From contig NZ_CAJGZV010000001.1 in assembly GCF_904846065.1 (NCBI RefSeq), positions 2,982,424 through 3,046,423 on the forward strand: a stretch of DNA of 64,000 bases. The letters are read 5' to 3'. The DNA is from Psychrobacter immobilis (GTDB taxonomy: Bacteria > Pseudomonadota > Gammaproteobacteria > Pseudomonadales > Moraxellaceae). The translations under genes and the position numbers were made by a program. This document shows, in pieces, positions 17,285 through 27,733 of this stretch (the stretch's first letter is position 1; the number at the start of each line of letters is the position of its first letter). The notes under the pieces are model-generated. The model saw nothing but the letters and a program-made list of their open reading frames with translations, was not told the origin of the DNA and made no database searches.

Positions 17285-20173
17285 TTATGGCTTCACTGCC
17301 ACTAACACACGGATGGAGTCTGGGACTAATAACAGACTACCTAGTGCTTGCTCACCTTGGGCTTTTAGCTGCTCCAAGCGCTCAATTTCGGCAGGGCGTA
17401 CATTAGGATTAATCGTTTGTAGATGCTTTAGGCGTTTGATTTCACGTGACCACTGCTGGCTAAAACGGGCACTGGCTTGTTCGCCAATCTCAGCAAGCTG
17501 CTGACGGGCAATCTCTTCCGCTTCATAATAACGCTGCTCAATCACATCACCGCGTACTTTAATGACTTGGCGAGCACGGTTTTTATCCAGACGCTCAATA
17601 TGCGGCATAATCATCTCCGCACTGATACGCGAGGACAAATCACTGCCTTGCTCACTGATAAATACACGGATATTTTGCGTGGTCAGCGTCGCGGGTAAAT
17701 TGAGTAACCTTGGCGCAATGGCTTCAACGCGGAAATTCACTTCGAGCAGCACCATACCTTGTGGTACAGCAGAACTTTTTAGCATCGCCACCGTGGTATT
17801 ACCAAAGGTGCTGGTACTCGCCAACTCATAAATCGCGCGCATCAATGGATGTTCGTGAGTGATAAATTCGATATCTTCACGCTGTAGTGCTTGCTCACGC
17901 TCGAATGTCAACGTCATACCGTCTTCGTCACCGAGTGGCAGACCATCGATATAATCACTAATTTCAGTGCTGTCAATCGGAGCAATCACCCACGAGCCAT
18001 CGCGCTGGATATTGTGATCGATATTGGCTGAGGCAAAAAAGCGCTCAATAAACTGCGGCAATAGATTATGACTATCAAAATCGCGCATGGCGTCAGCGAT
18101 ACGTTTGGCAACACGTGGGCGACACGAGTTGTATTCTAATAGGCGATCACGACCCGCTTGTAGCTGTGCCTCTAACCCCAATCGCGTCTGTTTCGCTTCT
18201 TCGATGATATCTTGTAGTATCGCACGGTTCTCGTCAGTATCCGCGCCTTCAAGCATGGGCTTTAGCTCTTGGATATACTGCTCTTGCACGCTCTGCGCCG
18301 TTGGAGAGATTTGATTAAACATATTCAACGCGTCGTGATACCATTTATACAGACGCTCTTGTGCTGTGCCTTGTACATAAGGCACATGGAGCATAATTTG
18401 CTGCGTTTGTCCGATACGATCTAGGCGACCAATACGCTGCTCTAAGGTATCTGGATTGGCTGGCAAATCCCACAATATCAGCTGGCTGGCAAACTGGAAG
18501 TTACGACCTTCCGAACCAATCTCCGAGCACAACAATATCTGAGCGCCTTCGCTATCGGCAAAAAACGCCGCTGCTTGGTCACGCTCAAGTAAGGTCATCT
18601 GCTCAGTAAAGATAGCGGTTTTAATACCAGCATGTAAGCGTAATACCGCCTCCAAGCTCTCAACCGTCGCGCCACTACGGGCAATCAACAGCACTTTTTT
18701 GTGCTTAAGCTCGCCGCGCAAAATATCAATCAACCAAGGCACGCGTGGGTCATCTTCTAGCCAGCCGCCATCAGGTTGGTTTTCTTCGCCCCATAGCTGC
18801 TCACGCAATTTACCATTGGTTTGATAGCTGTCTTTCCATGCGGCAGGTAATGCCAATGGGTACGGCTGGCTGCTACGACCATAGAACCCTTTCACACTTT
18901 CACGGGTATTACGGAATAGAATACGACCTGTACCATGACGATCTAATAGCTCGTTGAGCGCATAAGTACGCAATTTTTCGTCATCATTAATCGTTGCCAA
19001 CTCATCAAGACTGATGTCTAACAAGCTGCTTAAAGCGGCAATTTGACTGTCGCTTAATGGCTTATCTTCTATCAATACACCAGCGACAGCAGCCGTTTCA
19101 GCAAAGGCTTCTTGACCATCAATAAACTCATCCAAATCATCAAAGCGATCCGGATCGAGCAAACGCAAACGAGCAAAGTGACTTTGTGCCCCAAGCTGCT
19201 CTGGCGTCGCTGTCAATAGCATGACCCCTGGCGTTTCTTCAGCAAAATCAGCAATCAAGTCATATTTATCATTGCCGCCTTGCGCCTCATCCCAATGCAG
19301 GTGATGCGCCTCATCAACCACCAATAAATCAAACCCTGCATCCATCGCTTGGTCGTACAAATCAGGGTGATCGAGTAATAAATCCATACCCGCAATGATA
19401 CATTGCTCAGTGGCAAAGACGTTTTGCTCAGGATCGTGTTCTTTAATGGCTGCTGCACGTACCAAATCAAATAAGGCAAAATTTAGATTAAAACGACGAC
19501 GCAGCTCAATCATCCACTGATATTGCAAACTGTCTGGTACAAGAATCAGTACACGCTCAGCTTTGCCTGTCAACAGCTGTTGATGAATAATCAAACCTGC
19601 TTCGATGGTTTTGCCCAAACCAACTTCGTCAGCAAGCAACACACGCGGCGCGATACGTTTGCCAACTTCATGAGCGATATAAAGCTGATGTTCAATGATA
19701 TCGACACGCGCACCCATCAAACCTTTAAGCGGATGACCCGCTAGCGCCGATTGCATACGCAAGATATCTTGACGCAGCTCATACCAATCACCACGCTCAA
19801 TCCGACCAGCCAGCAGACGCTCGAGCGGCTTAGCCAAGGTGATATTGGCAGCCAGACGGGTTTCCATAATGCCTCGTTCATGCTCATCGACACTGTATTT
19901 GAGTACACCCATCACTTCTTCGACCGCGTTTACGGTATAGCTCTTACCCGCTTGATCAGAAATACTATCGCCGACTTTAAACACCACGCGTGATAATGGC
20001 GCGGAGTTTTTGGCGTAGACGCGCGTCTCTTCACTTTGTGGAAATAGAATGTGCACACATCGGTCATCTACATCGATGACCACACCCAAGCCCAGCTCGG
20101 ACTCCGTATCAGATAAATAACGTTGACCAACGGCAAATTCAGTATTGTGCAATGAAGCGATAGAGATAGTCAT
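17285..20173 (-). CDS. rapA: RNA polymerase-associated ATP-dependent helicase RapA (HepA)
   Basis: 962 aa, the normal length. It is a Swi2/Snf2 ATPase that recycles stalled RNA polymerase. The N-terminal part (residues 10-110) has the tandem Tudor-like fold (FAVGQRYLSDTESELGLGVV). The helicase core carries LADEVGLGKTIEAGLII (motif I), VVDEAHHLHW (motif II), LLTATPEQLG (motif III), SEIGSEGRNFQFA (motif V) and QRIGRLDRIGQ (motif VI). The C-terminal ~400 residues form the RapA-specific domain, ending with a coiled coil (EQASARFSQQWSREIKRLK). It stands alone with its own terminator and a 650-bp shared upstream region. Confidence 0.96.
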   Translation of the reverse strand: MTISIASLHNTEFAVGQRYLSDTESELGLGVVIDVDDRCVHILFPQSEETRVYAKNSAPLSRVVFKVGDSISDQAGKSYTVNAVEEVMGVLKYSVDEHERGIMETRLAANITLAKPLERLLAGRIERGDWYELRQDILRMQSALAGHPLKGLMGARVDIIEHQLYIAHEVGKRIAPRVLLADEVGLGKTIEAGLIIHQQLLTGKAERVLILVPDSLQYQWMIELRRRFNLNFALFDLVRAAAIKEHDPEQNVFATEQCIIAGMDLLLDHPDLYDQAMDAGFDLLVVDEAHHLHWDEAQGGNDKYDLIADFAEETPGVMLLTATPEQLGAQSHFARLRLLDPDRFDDLDEFIDGQEAFAETAAVAGVLIEDKPLSDSQIAALSSLLDISLDELATINDDEKLRTYALNELLDRHGTGRILFRNTRESVKGFYGRSSQPYPLALPAAWKDSYQTNGKLREQLWGEENQPDGGWLEDDPRVPWLIDILRGELKHKKVLLIARSGATVESLEAVLRLHAGIKTAIFTEQMTLLERDQAAAFFADSEGAQILLCSEIGSEGRNFQFASQLILWDLPANPDTLEQRIGRLDRIGQTQQIMLHVPYVQGTAQERLYKWYHDALNMFNQISPTAQSVQEQYIQELKPMLEGADTDENRAILQDIIEEAKQTRLGLEAQLQAGRDRLLEYNSCRPRVAKRIADAMRDFDSHNLLPQFIERFFASANIDHNIQRDGSWVIAPIDSTEISDYIDGLPLGDEDGMTLTFEREQALQREDIEFITHEHPLMRAIYELASTSTFGNTTVAMLKSSAVPQGMVLLEVNFRVEAIAPRLLNLPATLTTQNIRVFISEQGSDLSSRISAEMIMPHIERLDKNRARQVIKVRGDVIEQRYYEAEEIARQQLAEIGEQASARFSQQWSREIKRLKHLQTINPNVRPAEIERLEQLKAQGEQALGSLLLVPDSIRVLVAVKP

Positions 20174-20829
20174 AGGGCGATGTCTTTTGTACTCAGATAA
20201 TAGGAAAAAATAGATAGCTCATAATGAGAGTTGCTAGCGTGAATCACTAGCGCGATGTCATTACTTAATAGTCTGAGAGGTCACCGGCCATACCGGCAGC
20301 GTCAGCTCATTAGCTAGGTCGCAAGATAAAGCCGACCATTATATAACGTTAGCAGCTAGATGAGTGCGCTAAGTTGACTTTTCAAGAGCAGATTATTGCA
20401 AGATTATATCAACGCCAAGCATAAGTTGGTCATATAAAACAATAAGATAACGACTCGCAAGTAAAGAAAAAATATTGTCATTATAAAATTGATTCTGTAT
20501 TGTTAAGAAATGCAATAGAACATTTCTTCTTTCTTACCTGAATTATTCAAACGCACGTCTACACCTACTCTTTTGCCGCCTAGTATTCATGATTAATTAT
20601 CCTTAAGGATTTATGGGCACAGCATGGCCTTTTATAGTCCTTTAAGTTATAAAATAATCAATAGTTAAGTCGGTTAAGTTATAAGAGTAAAGTTATACTT
20701 TTAATTTTTTTGCCATCATGTACAGACCATTTTAATTAAGATTACGCATTACCACCTGATTGATTGCCACCAATACCTAGCATTGGCACTCTTCTTCGTG
20801 GTCACTATTATCCAAGGACTATCACCATC
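20174..20829. other. divergent upstream region of rapA and the sensor kinase gene
   Basis: About 655 bp of AT-rich sequence holding both promoters. It is longer than needed for two promoters, but I find no convincing hairpin-plus-T tract, tRNA or ORF. AAGGA at about 20814 is the likely ribosome binding site of the kinase. Confidence 0.5.
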
Positions 20830-23142
20830 ATGAGTGCCTCCAAAAAAGTTGGCTTTTTCAATCAAGTTAGTACCCAAGTAACCACTATTTTATTTATTGC
20901 TTTTGCGGTCGTACTGGCGGTCGTCGTTTATGTTGTTGATAAAGAGGGCTATGAGAAAATCCGCCTTGAATCTGCAAAATTGGTGGCTGAGCGTGGTAAT
21001 ACCGCGGTCAATAGTATCTCCGCCGATATCAATCGGGTGATGCGTAGTGCCTTACTACTACAGCAAAGCGCGCAAACCTTACCCACAGAAGAGACGATTT
21101 TACAAACCAGTACTGCCAATGCCTTTGATAAGCGTGATTATAGCCTGTTAGGTAGTGGTGGCATTTGGCCTGAAAAAGGCGCACTTGGGGCAAATACCGC
21201 GACCCATCCATTTTTGATGGTTCGCCAAAACGGTGATTATCAAGCGGTGTTAAGCGATCCAAATCCTACCAATCCTTATTATCAAGAAGATTGGTTTAGC
21301 GTCTTAAAACTGCTCAAACCTGAGAGCTGTATTTGGAACCATGTGCGCGCCAGCCAAACCAAAGGCGAGCTTGCGATGAGCTGCGGTGTGGCAATCGAGC
21401 GTGACAATCAGTTTTGGGGTGCCAGTACGGTTAACTTTACGCTGAATCAGCTACAAGAGAACATCGTCAAGTTAAGCGAAAGCTCAGGCTCAGGCTACAT
21501 TCTACTCTTGGATAATAGTGACAAGGTGATCGCCTCCTCTAACCCTGAACGCTTAAGCTATATTGATGAGAAAACGGGTACGCCGCTTGATATCAAACAA
21601 GTCATCAACTCAGACCCTGCTTGGCAACCCGTGCTTGATTTCTTAGATGTCCAACGTAATGAGATCATCGAACAAGTCGCCGCTAGCGTCTCACCACAAG
21701 TTCAGCAGGTACTGACCACGCTTGATAAAGCTGAGACTGGTACGGCAAAAGGTTATTATCTTGTTAACTACGCTGCTTACCTAAATAATGGTGAAAACAA
21801 GCAAAACGCCATGGACAGCCGCTTATTACAGAGCTTTGAGTTGACAAAAGACAGTTACTACAACGGCAGTCAAGCCTATGTCTTTGAGATTCCTGAGACT
21901 TATTGGAAGCTGATCGTTGTCCAACCTGATGCTGAAATTAACGCCATTGCCGATAATCTCAGTGAAAACTTGGTTAACTGGATTGCATTAGCACTATTGA
22001 TTACGGCTGGCGTCATTTACTTCATGCTGACCTTCTTAGCATTCAAACCCTTGAAAGAAACCACTGATAAAATCTCTGAAGCGGAAAACTTAATTAATAA
22101 TAAGCAGTACAATAAGCTGAGCGAGGTTAAATTCGCAGAAGGTCGCAACGAGATTGGACTGGTGAACGGCTCTATTAATGACCTACTAGACCGAATCCAG
22201 TCTAACGAAGGTAAGCTTGCCAACATTAACCAACAGCTAGAGATTAAAGTCGAAGAACGTACCGCTGAGCTACAAGAGACGCTAAAAGAGCTAAAAAACT
22301 CGCAGTTGCAATTGATTCGTTCAGAAAAAATGGCAACGTTGGGACAAATGGTGGCAGGCGTTGCTCACGAAGTAAATACACCCTTGTCTTATGTGCAAAA
22401 TAACCTTGAAATTATTGGTCAGTTAACTGAGCAATACGAAGAGCTGATTGAATTGGTACAAGGATTAAAAAGCGTTAAAACTGACGCGGCGACTGATGGC
22501 AAAATTGACAAGCTTCTAGCAGATATTATCCGTGCTTCTGATGAGATCCAAGAAGATGACCTATCAGCTGAATTAAAAGAGCTGATTAAAGATTCGTTAT
22601 TTGGCGTCGAGCAAATCACTGAGATGGTACTAAACCTACGCAACTTTGCCCGTCTTGATGAGTCAAAAGTAAAAACCATCGATGTGCGCGAATGTATCGA
22701 AGCCTCGCTTAAAATCGCTGGCAACTCCATTAGGCATCAAGAGATTGTGACTGATTTTGCGCCCACGCCTGAAGTGAAATGCTCACCGTCGCAAATCAAC
22801 CAAGTCTTGGTCAATCTACTGAACAATGCCGCGCAAGCCATGGGAGAAAAACCTGATGGCAAGATCGAAGTACGCACCCGTGCCGATGATCACCATGTTT
22901 ATATTGATGTGATCGACAACGGTAAAGGTATGAGTCCAGAAGTTCTCAATCAAATCTTTGAGCCGTTCTTTACGACCAAAGGCGCAGGCGAAGGCACTGG
23001 TCTTGGTATGGCAATCAGCCAGCAAATTATGGAGCAACATAATGGCGATATCAAAGTCGTATCGACCGAAGGCGTTGGCACCACATTTACGTTAATACTG
23101 CCGATTAATAATAACTTAACAGAGCAAAACCTAGTCGCGTAA
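20830..23142 (+). CDS. membrane sensor histidine kinase
   Basis: 770 aa from MSASKKVGFFNQ (AAGGA 11 nt upstream); an upstream in-frame ATG at 20764 is less likely. Order: TM1 (about 14-36), a long periplasmic Cache-like sensor region (about 40-375) with ESCIWNHVRASQTKGELAMSCGV, TM2 (about 378-402), HAMP-like linker, coiled coil (NQQLEIKVEERTAELQETLKEL), HisKA with phospho-acceptor His513 in GVAHEVNTPLSYV, and HATPase with NQVLVNLLNNAAQAM (N box), DNGKGMS (G1), EPFFTTK (F box) and GTGLGMAI (G2). The ligand is unknown. The downstream double-receiver gene is 79 bp away and is probably its partner. Confidence 0.9.
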   Translation: MSASKKVGFFNQVSTQVTTILFIAFAVVLAVVVYVVDKEGYEKIRLESAKLVAERGNTAVNSISADINRVMRSALLLQQSAQTLPTEETILQTSTANAFDKRDYSLLGSGGIWPEKGALGANTATHPFLMVRQNGDYQAVLSDPNPTNPYYQEDWFSVLKLLKPESCIWNHVRASQTKGELAMSCGVAIERDNQFWGASTVNFTLNQLQENIVKLSESSGSGYILLLDNSDKVIASSNPERLSYIDEKTGTPLDIKQVINSDPAWQPVLDFLDVQRNEIIEQVAASVSPQVQQVLTTLDKAETGTAKGYYLVNYAAYLNNGENKQNAMDSRLLQSFELTKDSYYNGSQAYVFEIPETYWKLIVVQPDAEINAIADNLSENLVNWIALALLITAGVIYFMLTFLAFKPLKETTDKISEAENLINNKQYNKLSEVKFAEGRNEIGLVNGSINDLLDRIQSNEGKLANINQQLEIKVEERTAELQETLKELKNSQLQLIRSEKMATLGQMVAGVAHEVNTPLSYVQNNLEIIGQLTEQYEELIELVQGLKSVKTDAATDGKIDKLLADIIRASDEIQEDDLSAELKELIKDSLFGVEQITEMVLNLRNFARLDESKVKTIDVRECIEASLKIAGNSIRHQEIVTDFAPTPEVKCSPSQINQVLVNLLNNAAQAMGEKPDGKIEVRTRADDHHVYIDVIDNGKGMSPEVLNQIFEPFFTTKGAGEGTGLGMAISQQIMEQHNGDIKVVSTEGVGTTFTLILPINNNLTEQNLVA

Positions 23143-23221
23143 GCGCTGGATGAGCTGCCCTGTTACGTAGAACATATTTAGATATTTAACGACTATTATT
23201 CATCATCATAAGGATATCATC

Positions 23222-24178
23222 ATGAATGAATTAGAAAATGACTTAACCACAGTTGAAACCAGCACTGAGTCAAAGCCGAAGTTGGCATTTATCGACGACG
23301 AACAACGCATTTTACGGTCTATGAAACTGCTATTTCGTAAGACCCATGACGTGTTTATCACCACCGACCCGACTGAGTATATTGACTATATCAAGAACAA
23401 CCATGTACACGTGGCGGTCAGTGACCAGCGGATGCCTGAGCGAGTCGGTGTGGATATCTTACGCGAAGTAAAAGATGTCTCACCTTCTACCATGCGTATC
23501 TTATTAACGGGCTATGCAGATTTAAACGCCATTATTGGCTCTATTAACGATGGTGAGATTTATCGTTATTTGACCAAGCCTTGTAAATCTGAAGAGCTGA
23601 TCACCGTGGTCGGACGCGCTACCGAAATCGCCTTGACCTATAATCCAGACGAAGATGCCGACCAATTCGACAGTTCAGGTAATAAGCAAACGCTGCTGGT
23701 GATCGATGAAACCAATGAGTTGATTGAGCAAATACGTAAGCAATTTTCTCATAGTTATAAAGTACTGCATGCTGAGAGTTTAGAAGAAGCGTACGATTAT
23801 TTGGCGAATGAAGATATCGGTGTTTGTATCACCGATATCAATGTCAGCGGTGAGAATATCGCGCCGATTATCTTTACCTTAAAGCAAGATGCGCCGCATT
23901 TGGTGGTTTTGGTACAGACTGAATTTCAAGACGCTGGCTTGCTGATTGATTTGATTAATAAAGGTCAGGTTTATCGCTGCTTGCCGAAACCGATGCGCGC
24001 CAGCCTGCTTGAGATTAGCGTCAACCGTGCGTTTCAGCATCATGCGAAGCTAAAAGCCAGCCCTGATTTGGTCAAACGCTATGAAGTCGAGCATGACCCT
24101 GAAAACGACGTTCGTATTGACTTGAGTAGTCGCGTACGTAGCCTTATTGGCAAATTGCGTAAGCGTTTCTCTTTATAA
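23222..24178 (+). CDS. double-receiver response regulator without an output domain
   Basis: 318 aa. Receiver 1 (about 20-135) has a complete phospho-site: Asp25/Asp26 in FIDDEQR, acceptor Asp68 in VSDQRMP, Thr96 in LLTGYAD and Lys119 in YLTKPC. Receiver 2 (about 150-265) is divergent: VIDETNE replaces the acidic pair, with CITDINVSG at the acceptor site and CLPKPMR keeping the Lys. The remaining ~50 residues end in a basic stretch (SSRVRSLIGKLRKRFSL) and form no recognisable DNA-binding, cyclase or phosphodiesterase domain. AAGGA precedes the ATG. The protein may act as a phosphorelay intermediate or work by protein contact downstream of the upstream kinase. Confidence 0.88.
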   Translation: MNELENDLTTVETSTESKPKLAFIDDEQRILRSMKLLFRKTHDVFITTDPTEYIDYIKNNHVHVAVSDQRMPERVGVDILREVKDVSPSTMRILLTGYADLNAIIGSINDGEIYRYLTKPCKSEELITVVGRATEIALTYNPDEDADQFDSSGNKQTLLVIDETNELIEQIRKQFSHSYKVLHAESLEEAYDYLANEDIGVCITDINVSGENIAPIIFTLKQDAPHLVVLVQTEFQDAGLLIDLINKGQVYRCLPKPMRASLLEISVNRAFQHHAKLKASPDLVKRYEVEHDPENDVRIDLSSRVRSLIGKLRKRFSL

Positions 24179-24222
24179 GTCCATAAAACCGAATAAGCAC
24201 AAAAGACTACCGTCTCAATCAA

Positions 24223-24259
24223 CAAAACCTCTATTTCAATATTGAAGTAGAGGTTTTTT
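24223..24259 (+). terminator. terminator of the kinase/receiver operon
   Basis: AAACCTCTATTTCA pairs with TGAAGTAGAGGTTT (one G-T) around a short loop, followed by a T run. Confidence 0.85.
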
Positions 24260-24364
24260 GCTTTGGACTTTTTAATGACCTTTTTGACTAAAATCACCAA
24301 CGTGCTACATTAAGTCGATCATTATTAAAATCATTTTAAAATAACTATTTAATAAGGAATAACC

Positions 24365-25306
24365 ATGCGCGCGGTTTTTTTAGATAAAGGCACTTTTTCT
24401 GATGGCATCGACTTGCCAGCTCCAGCAGGCATCAGCGACTACCTCACTTATGATGATACCCCAAAAGATGCTGCTGTTATTATAGAGCGCTGCAAAGACG
24501 CCGACATCATTATTACCAATAAAGTGCAAATCAGCGCTGAAGTGATAAGTAAATTGCCCAAGCTCAAGCTCATTCAACTGACCGCTACTGGTATGAACAA
24601 CGTCGATCAAGACGCTTGTGTTGAGCACCATGTGGCGCTTTATAACGTCGCAGGTTATGCAGTCAAAAGTGTGCCCGAACATACCTTTATGCTCATGCTC
24701 AACGCCATGCGCGCGGGTATTTATTATCATCAAAAAGTCGCTGATGGCACATGGCAGGCAAACGGTAATTTTTGCCTACTGGATATTCCGCTGATAGATT
24801 TGGAAGATAAAACACTAGGTATTATTGGCGTTGGCACTATTGGCAAACGCGTGACCGATATTGCTCGTGCCTTTGGAATGACAGTATTATGGGCGGAGCA
24901 GCAAGGACGCGCACCGCGCAATGACGACTATACTGCGTTTGACGACGTACTGGCACAGTCTGATGTACTGAGTCTACATTGCCCATTAAACGAGAAAACT
25001 CAGCACCTGATTAATACAGATACTTTAGCAAAAATGGTCAAACAGCCGCTCATCGTCAATGTCGCTCGTGGCGGTATTGTCGATAGCCAAGCGCTGACTG
25101 ATGCCATTAACAATGAGCAAATCATCGGCTACGCCAGCGATGTGTTTGAGCAAGAGCCTATCACCGCTGACGACCCTTTATTGACCATTGCCAAGCATCC
25201 GCGCGTTATATTTAGCCCGCATAATGCGTGGGGCAGCAAAAGCGCGCAAGAAACCTTGTGGCAGATCTTAAGCAAACAAGTTGCTGATTTTATTAATAGC
25301 CATTAA
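24365..25306 (+). CDS. D-2-hydroxyacid dehydrogenase (hydroxypyruvate/glycerate reductase type)
   Basis: 313 aa. It is a D-isomer-specific 2-hydroxyacid dehydrogenase with the nucleotide loop GVGTIG (155-160) and the catalytic set Arg235 (NVARGG), Glu264 (DVFEQEP) and His286 (SPHNAWGS). GYAVKSVPEHTFMLML is the substrate-side signature. The short length without a regulatory domain, and the similarity to HprA/YcdW-like enzymes, favour glycerate dehydrogenase or hydroxypyruvate reductase, but the substrate cannot be fixed from sequence. Ribosome binding site AAGGA 8 nt before the ATG. Convergent with the monooxygenase gene. Confidence 0.88.
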   Translation: MRAVFLDKGTFSDGIDLPAPAGISDYLTYDDTPKDAAVIIERCKDADIIITNKVQISAEVISKLPKLKLIQLTATGMNNVDQDACVEHHVALYNVAGYAVKSVPEHTFMLMLNAMRAGIYYHQKVADGTWQANGNFCLLDIPLIDLEDKTLGIIGVGTIGKRVTDIARAFGMTVLWAEQQGRAPRNDDYTAFDDVLAQSDVLSLHCPLNEKTQHLINTDTLAKMVKQPLIVNVARGGIVDSQALTDAINNEQIIGYASDVFEQEPITADDPLLTIAKHPRVIFSPHNAWGSKSAQETLWQILSKQVADFINSH

Positions 25307-25340
25307 AAAACATTGAGCAAACGACTGTAACCAAGCGACC

Positions 25341-26966
25341 TTAACGACTAAAACGTAACCAATCATCTTTTATTTTGCGATGTTTGAGCATAATGCGGTC
25401 GCTTAGGTAGTTGTTTGTCACCCGCCAAGGATATATATCACCTTGCTTGGGTAGCTCGTGTTGAGCGCGCTTGACATATCCTGAGGATAGCGCGCCCATC
25501 ACGGTATCTGTCTGCGTAAGCGCTTTGGCATCTTTAGTATGCGCTTGTGGCAATACCACTTGATAGCGATGCTGATGCATATAACCCAGCAGCCGCATTA
25601 CATACTGACACGCCAAATCGATTTTTAGCGTCCATGAGGCATTGGTATAGCCAAATAGTGCCACCATATTTGGCAACTCTTCAATCATAACCGCTTTATA
25701 AGTCATGCGCGAACCAATATCTATCGCCTGCCCGTCAATATATACTTTGGCACCGCCGAGCATTTGTAGCTTTAGTCCTGTCGCTGTGACGATGATATCA
25801 GCATCGAGAGAGTTACCCGATTCGAGCATGATGCCCGTCTTGGTAAAATGGCTGATTTGATCGGTGACGACGCTGGCGCGTGTGCCATGCAATGCTTTGA
25901 ATAAATCACTGTCTGGCACCGCACATATCCGCTGATCCCAAGGATTATAGTCCGGTACAAAATGCGCCACATCGATACCGCTACCTTTTAGCTCTGTTTT
26001 GACACCGCGTTTTAATAACGCTTTCATAAGCTTGGGTGCCAATATAGCCGCTCGATAAGTGCCTTGTTGAATCAATACATTACGAGTACGCAGCAGCGTA
26101 TAAGCTTGCTCTTTTGACAATGGTGAAAATTTACCTGCTAGCCAATCAAGCGTATAATCATCGCCCGGTACGCTTGCCACATACGTGGGAGAACGCTGTA
26201 GCATAGTGACGTGACGCGCGCATTGCCCACCTTTTTCATCCACCAAAGCTGGCAGCAATGTCATCGCTGTGGCACCGCTACCGATAATAACTACCTTCTT
26301 ATCGTCATAATCCACATTTTGCCAATGCTGCGGATGAATGATCTCACCTTGAAAATCTGCTTCTTTATTAAAAGAAGGACGATAACCTTGTTCATAATCG
26401 TAGTAACCCGTGGCGCCAACGACGAACTTTGCCGTTACCGTAAACACCTCACCGCTGGCATGATTTTTTACCATCGCCGTCCATTGTTGATGGCTACTTG
26501 ACCAAGACAACTGCTGCACCTCGTGTTGATAGCAAATATGTTCGCTGATACCAAACTCACGCGCCGTATCAGCAATATAGTTTTTAATATCACCGCCCTT
26601 TGCCAAAATCCTGTGATTTAGCCATGGTCTGAAACTGTAGCCAAAAGTCAAGGCATCAGAGTCAGAGCGGATGCCAGGATAGGTAAATAAATCCCATGTA
26701 CCACCCAAATCTGCTCGTTTTTCTAACACCAAAAATCGCTGTGCACTTTTCTGCTGTTGCTTTGATGATTTGCGTTTCTGCTTACCTGGATTTTTATAAC
26801 CAAACAGTCCTTTGTGTTTTTGCTGCTGCAATCGGCACGCCATACCAATACCAGCAATTCCTGCACCGATAATCAGTACTTCATAATCCACTGGTGTGTC
26901 TGAGAGTGCCGATTTAGCTTTGAAGCATTTCTTAACTGCCTGTTTGGCTGCCGTCATATCAAGCAT
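25341..26966 (-). CDS. flavin-containing monooxygenase (Baeyer-Villiger/FMO-like)
   Basis: 541 aa from the ATG at 26966, chosen because AAGGA lies 7 nt upstream; the longer frame adds 29 unsupported residues. The FAD loop GAGIAGIGMACRL is near residue 28 and the NADPH loop IGSGATAM near 215. Between them are KRADLGGTWD and FTYPGIRSDSDALTFGYSF, which are typical of FMO/Baeyer-Villiger enzymes related to the so-called flavoprotein CzcO family. A Lys/Gln-rich insert (NPGKQKRKSSKQQQKSAQ) interrupts the FAD domain near residues 55-72, where such proteins usually have a short turn. The substrate is unknown. The RluA-family gene lies 53 bp upstream on the same strand. Confidence 0.85.
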   Translation of the reverse strand: MLDMTAAKQAVKKCFKAKSALSDTPVDYEVLIIGAGIAGIGMACRLQQQKHKGLFGYKNPGKQKRKSSKQQQKSAQRFLVLEKRADLGGTWDLFTYPGIRSDSDALTFGYSFRPWLNHRILAKGGDIKNYIADTAREFGISEHICYQHEVQQLSWSSSHQQWTAMVKNHASGEVFTVTAKFVVGATGYYDYEQGYRPSFNKEADFQGEIIHPQHWQNVDYDDKKVVIIGSGATAMTLLPALVDEKGGQCARHVTMLQRSPTYVASVPGDDYTLDWLAGKFSPLSKEQAYTLLRTRNVLIQQGTYRAAILAPKLMKALLKRGVKTELKGSGIDVAHFVPDYNPWDQRICAVPDSDLFKALHGTRASVVTDQISHFTKTGIMLESGNSLDADIIVTATGLKLQMLGGAKVYIDGQAIDIGSRMTYKAVMIEELPNMVALFGYTNASWTLKIDLACQYVMRLLGYMHQHRYQVVLPQAHTKDAKALTQTDTVMGALSSGYVKRAQHELPKQGDIYPWRVTNNYLSDRIMLKHRKIKDDWLRFSR

Positions 26967-27019
26967 AATACGTTCCTTGTTTTTGCATGATGGGTTTAAA
27001 AAATTTGACATAAATTCAT

Positions 27020-27733
27020 TTAAAAAGGGCTTGGGCTTTCCCAATCCATCCACGCACCAAGCGTAGGATGCTTGAGACGCAATTGCTGAGCATGGAGATT
27101 AAGCCTTGGCGCAATCACTAAAGCTGTACCTTCTGCATAAATGGGATCGCCAATCATTACATGACCAACATGCACCATATGGACGCGCAGCTGATGACTA
27201 CGACCGGTGACAGGCTTTAGCATTACGCGCGTGACTGTCTGACCGTTGCATTGCTCATGGCTGATGATTTCATATAAAGTTAAGGCATGCTTTGACCAGC
27301 TAGGATCGACAATATGGCGCGGTTTCGTCTCTGGCTCATAGCGCACTGGTACGGATATCTCACCCGTTGCGCCGACACGCTCCCACTCTCCAAAGACGCG
27401 TGCCTGATATTTTTTTTGTGGCAAACGTTCAATGAATTGCTTACTAATATGGGTTTGCGCGGCAGCATTCTTAGCAAAAATGAGCAGCCCTGAGGTATCC
27501 ATATCCAGACGATGAATCAGCTTGACTGCGGGATTGGCACGCTCAAGTCTTGCCAGCAAACTGACCTTGAGCGTTTTGCCATCGACACTCAACAGACCTA
27601 CAGGCTTATCAACCACCCAAATATCATCATCTTCGTAGACAGTAATCTGTTGCGCAAATGCTTGAAAAAACTCAAGCGGATAGGCGTTTTCTTGAGCATT
27701 GAGGGCGTTGACTTCTTCAGCAGTAAAAGGCAT
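27020..27733 (-). CDS. RluA-family RNA pseudouridine synthase
   Basis: 237 aa from ATG at 27733; a GTG four codons upstream is an alternative. It isomerises uridine to pseudouridine in rRNA or tRNA. VDKPVGLLSVDGK is motif I and LIHRLDMDTSGLLIFAK is motif II, with the catalytic Asp in RLD (Asp77). GRSHQLRVHMVHVGHVMIGDPIY is motif III. No S4 domain precedes the catalytic domain, which suits RluA or TruC-like enzymes. The target base cannot be assigned. It may be cotranscribed with the monooxygenase gene downstream. Confidence 0.88.
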   Translation of the reverse strand: MPFTAEEVNALNAQENAYPLEFFQAFAQQITVYEDDDIWVVDKPVGLLSVDGKTLKVSLLARLERANPAVKLIHRLDMDTSGLLIFAKNAAAQTHISKQFIERLPQKKYQARVFGEWERVGATGEISVPVRYEPETKPRHIVDPSWSKHALTLYEIISHEQCNGQTVTRVMLKPVTGRSHQLRVHMVHVGHVMIGDPIYAEGTALVIAPRLNLHAQQLRLKHPTLGAWMDWESPSPF

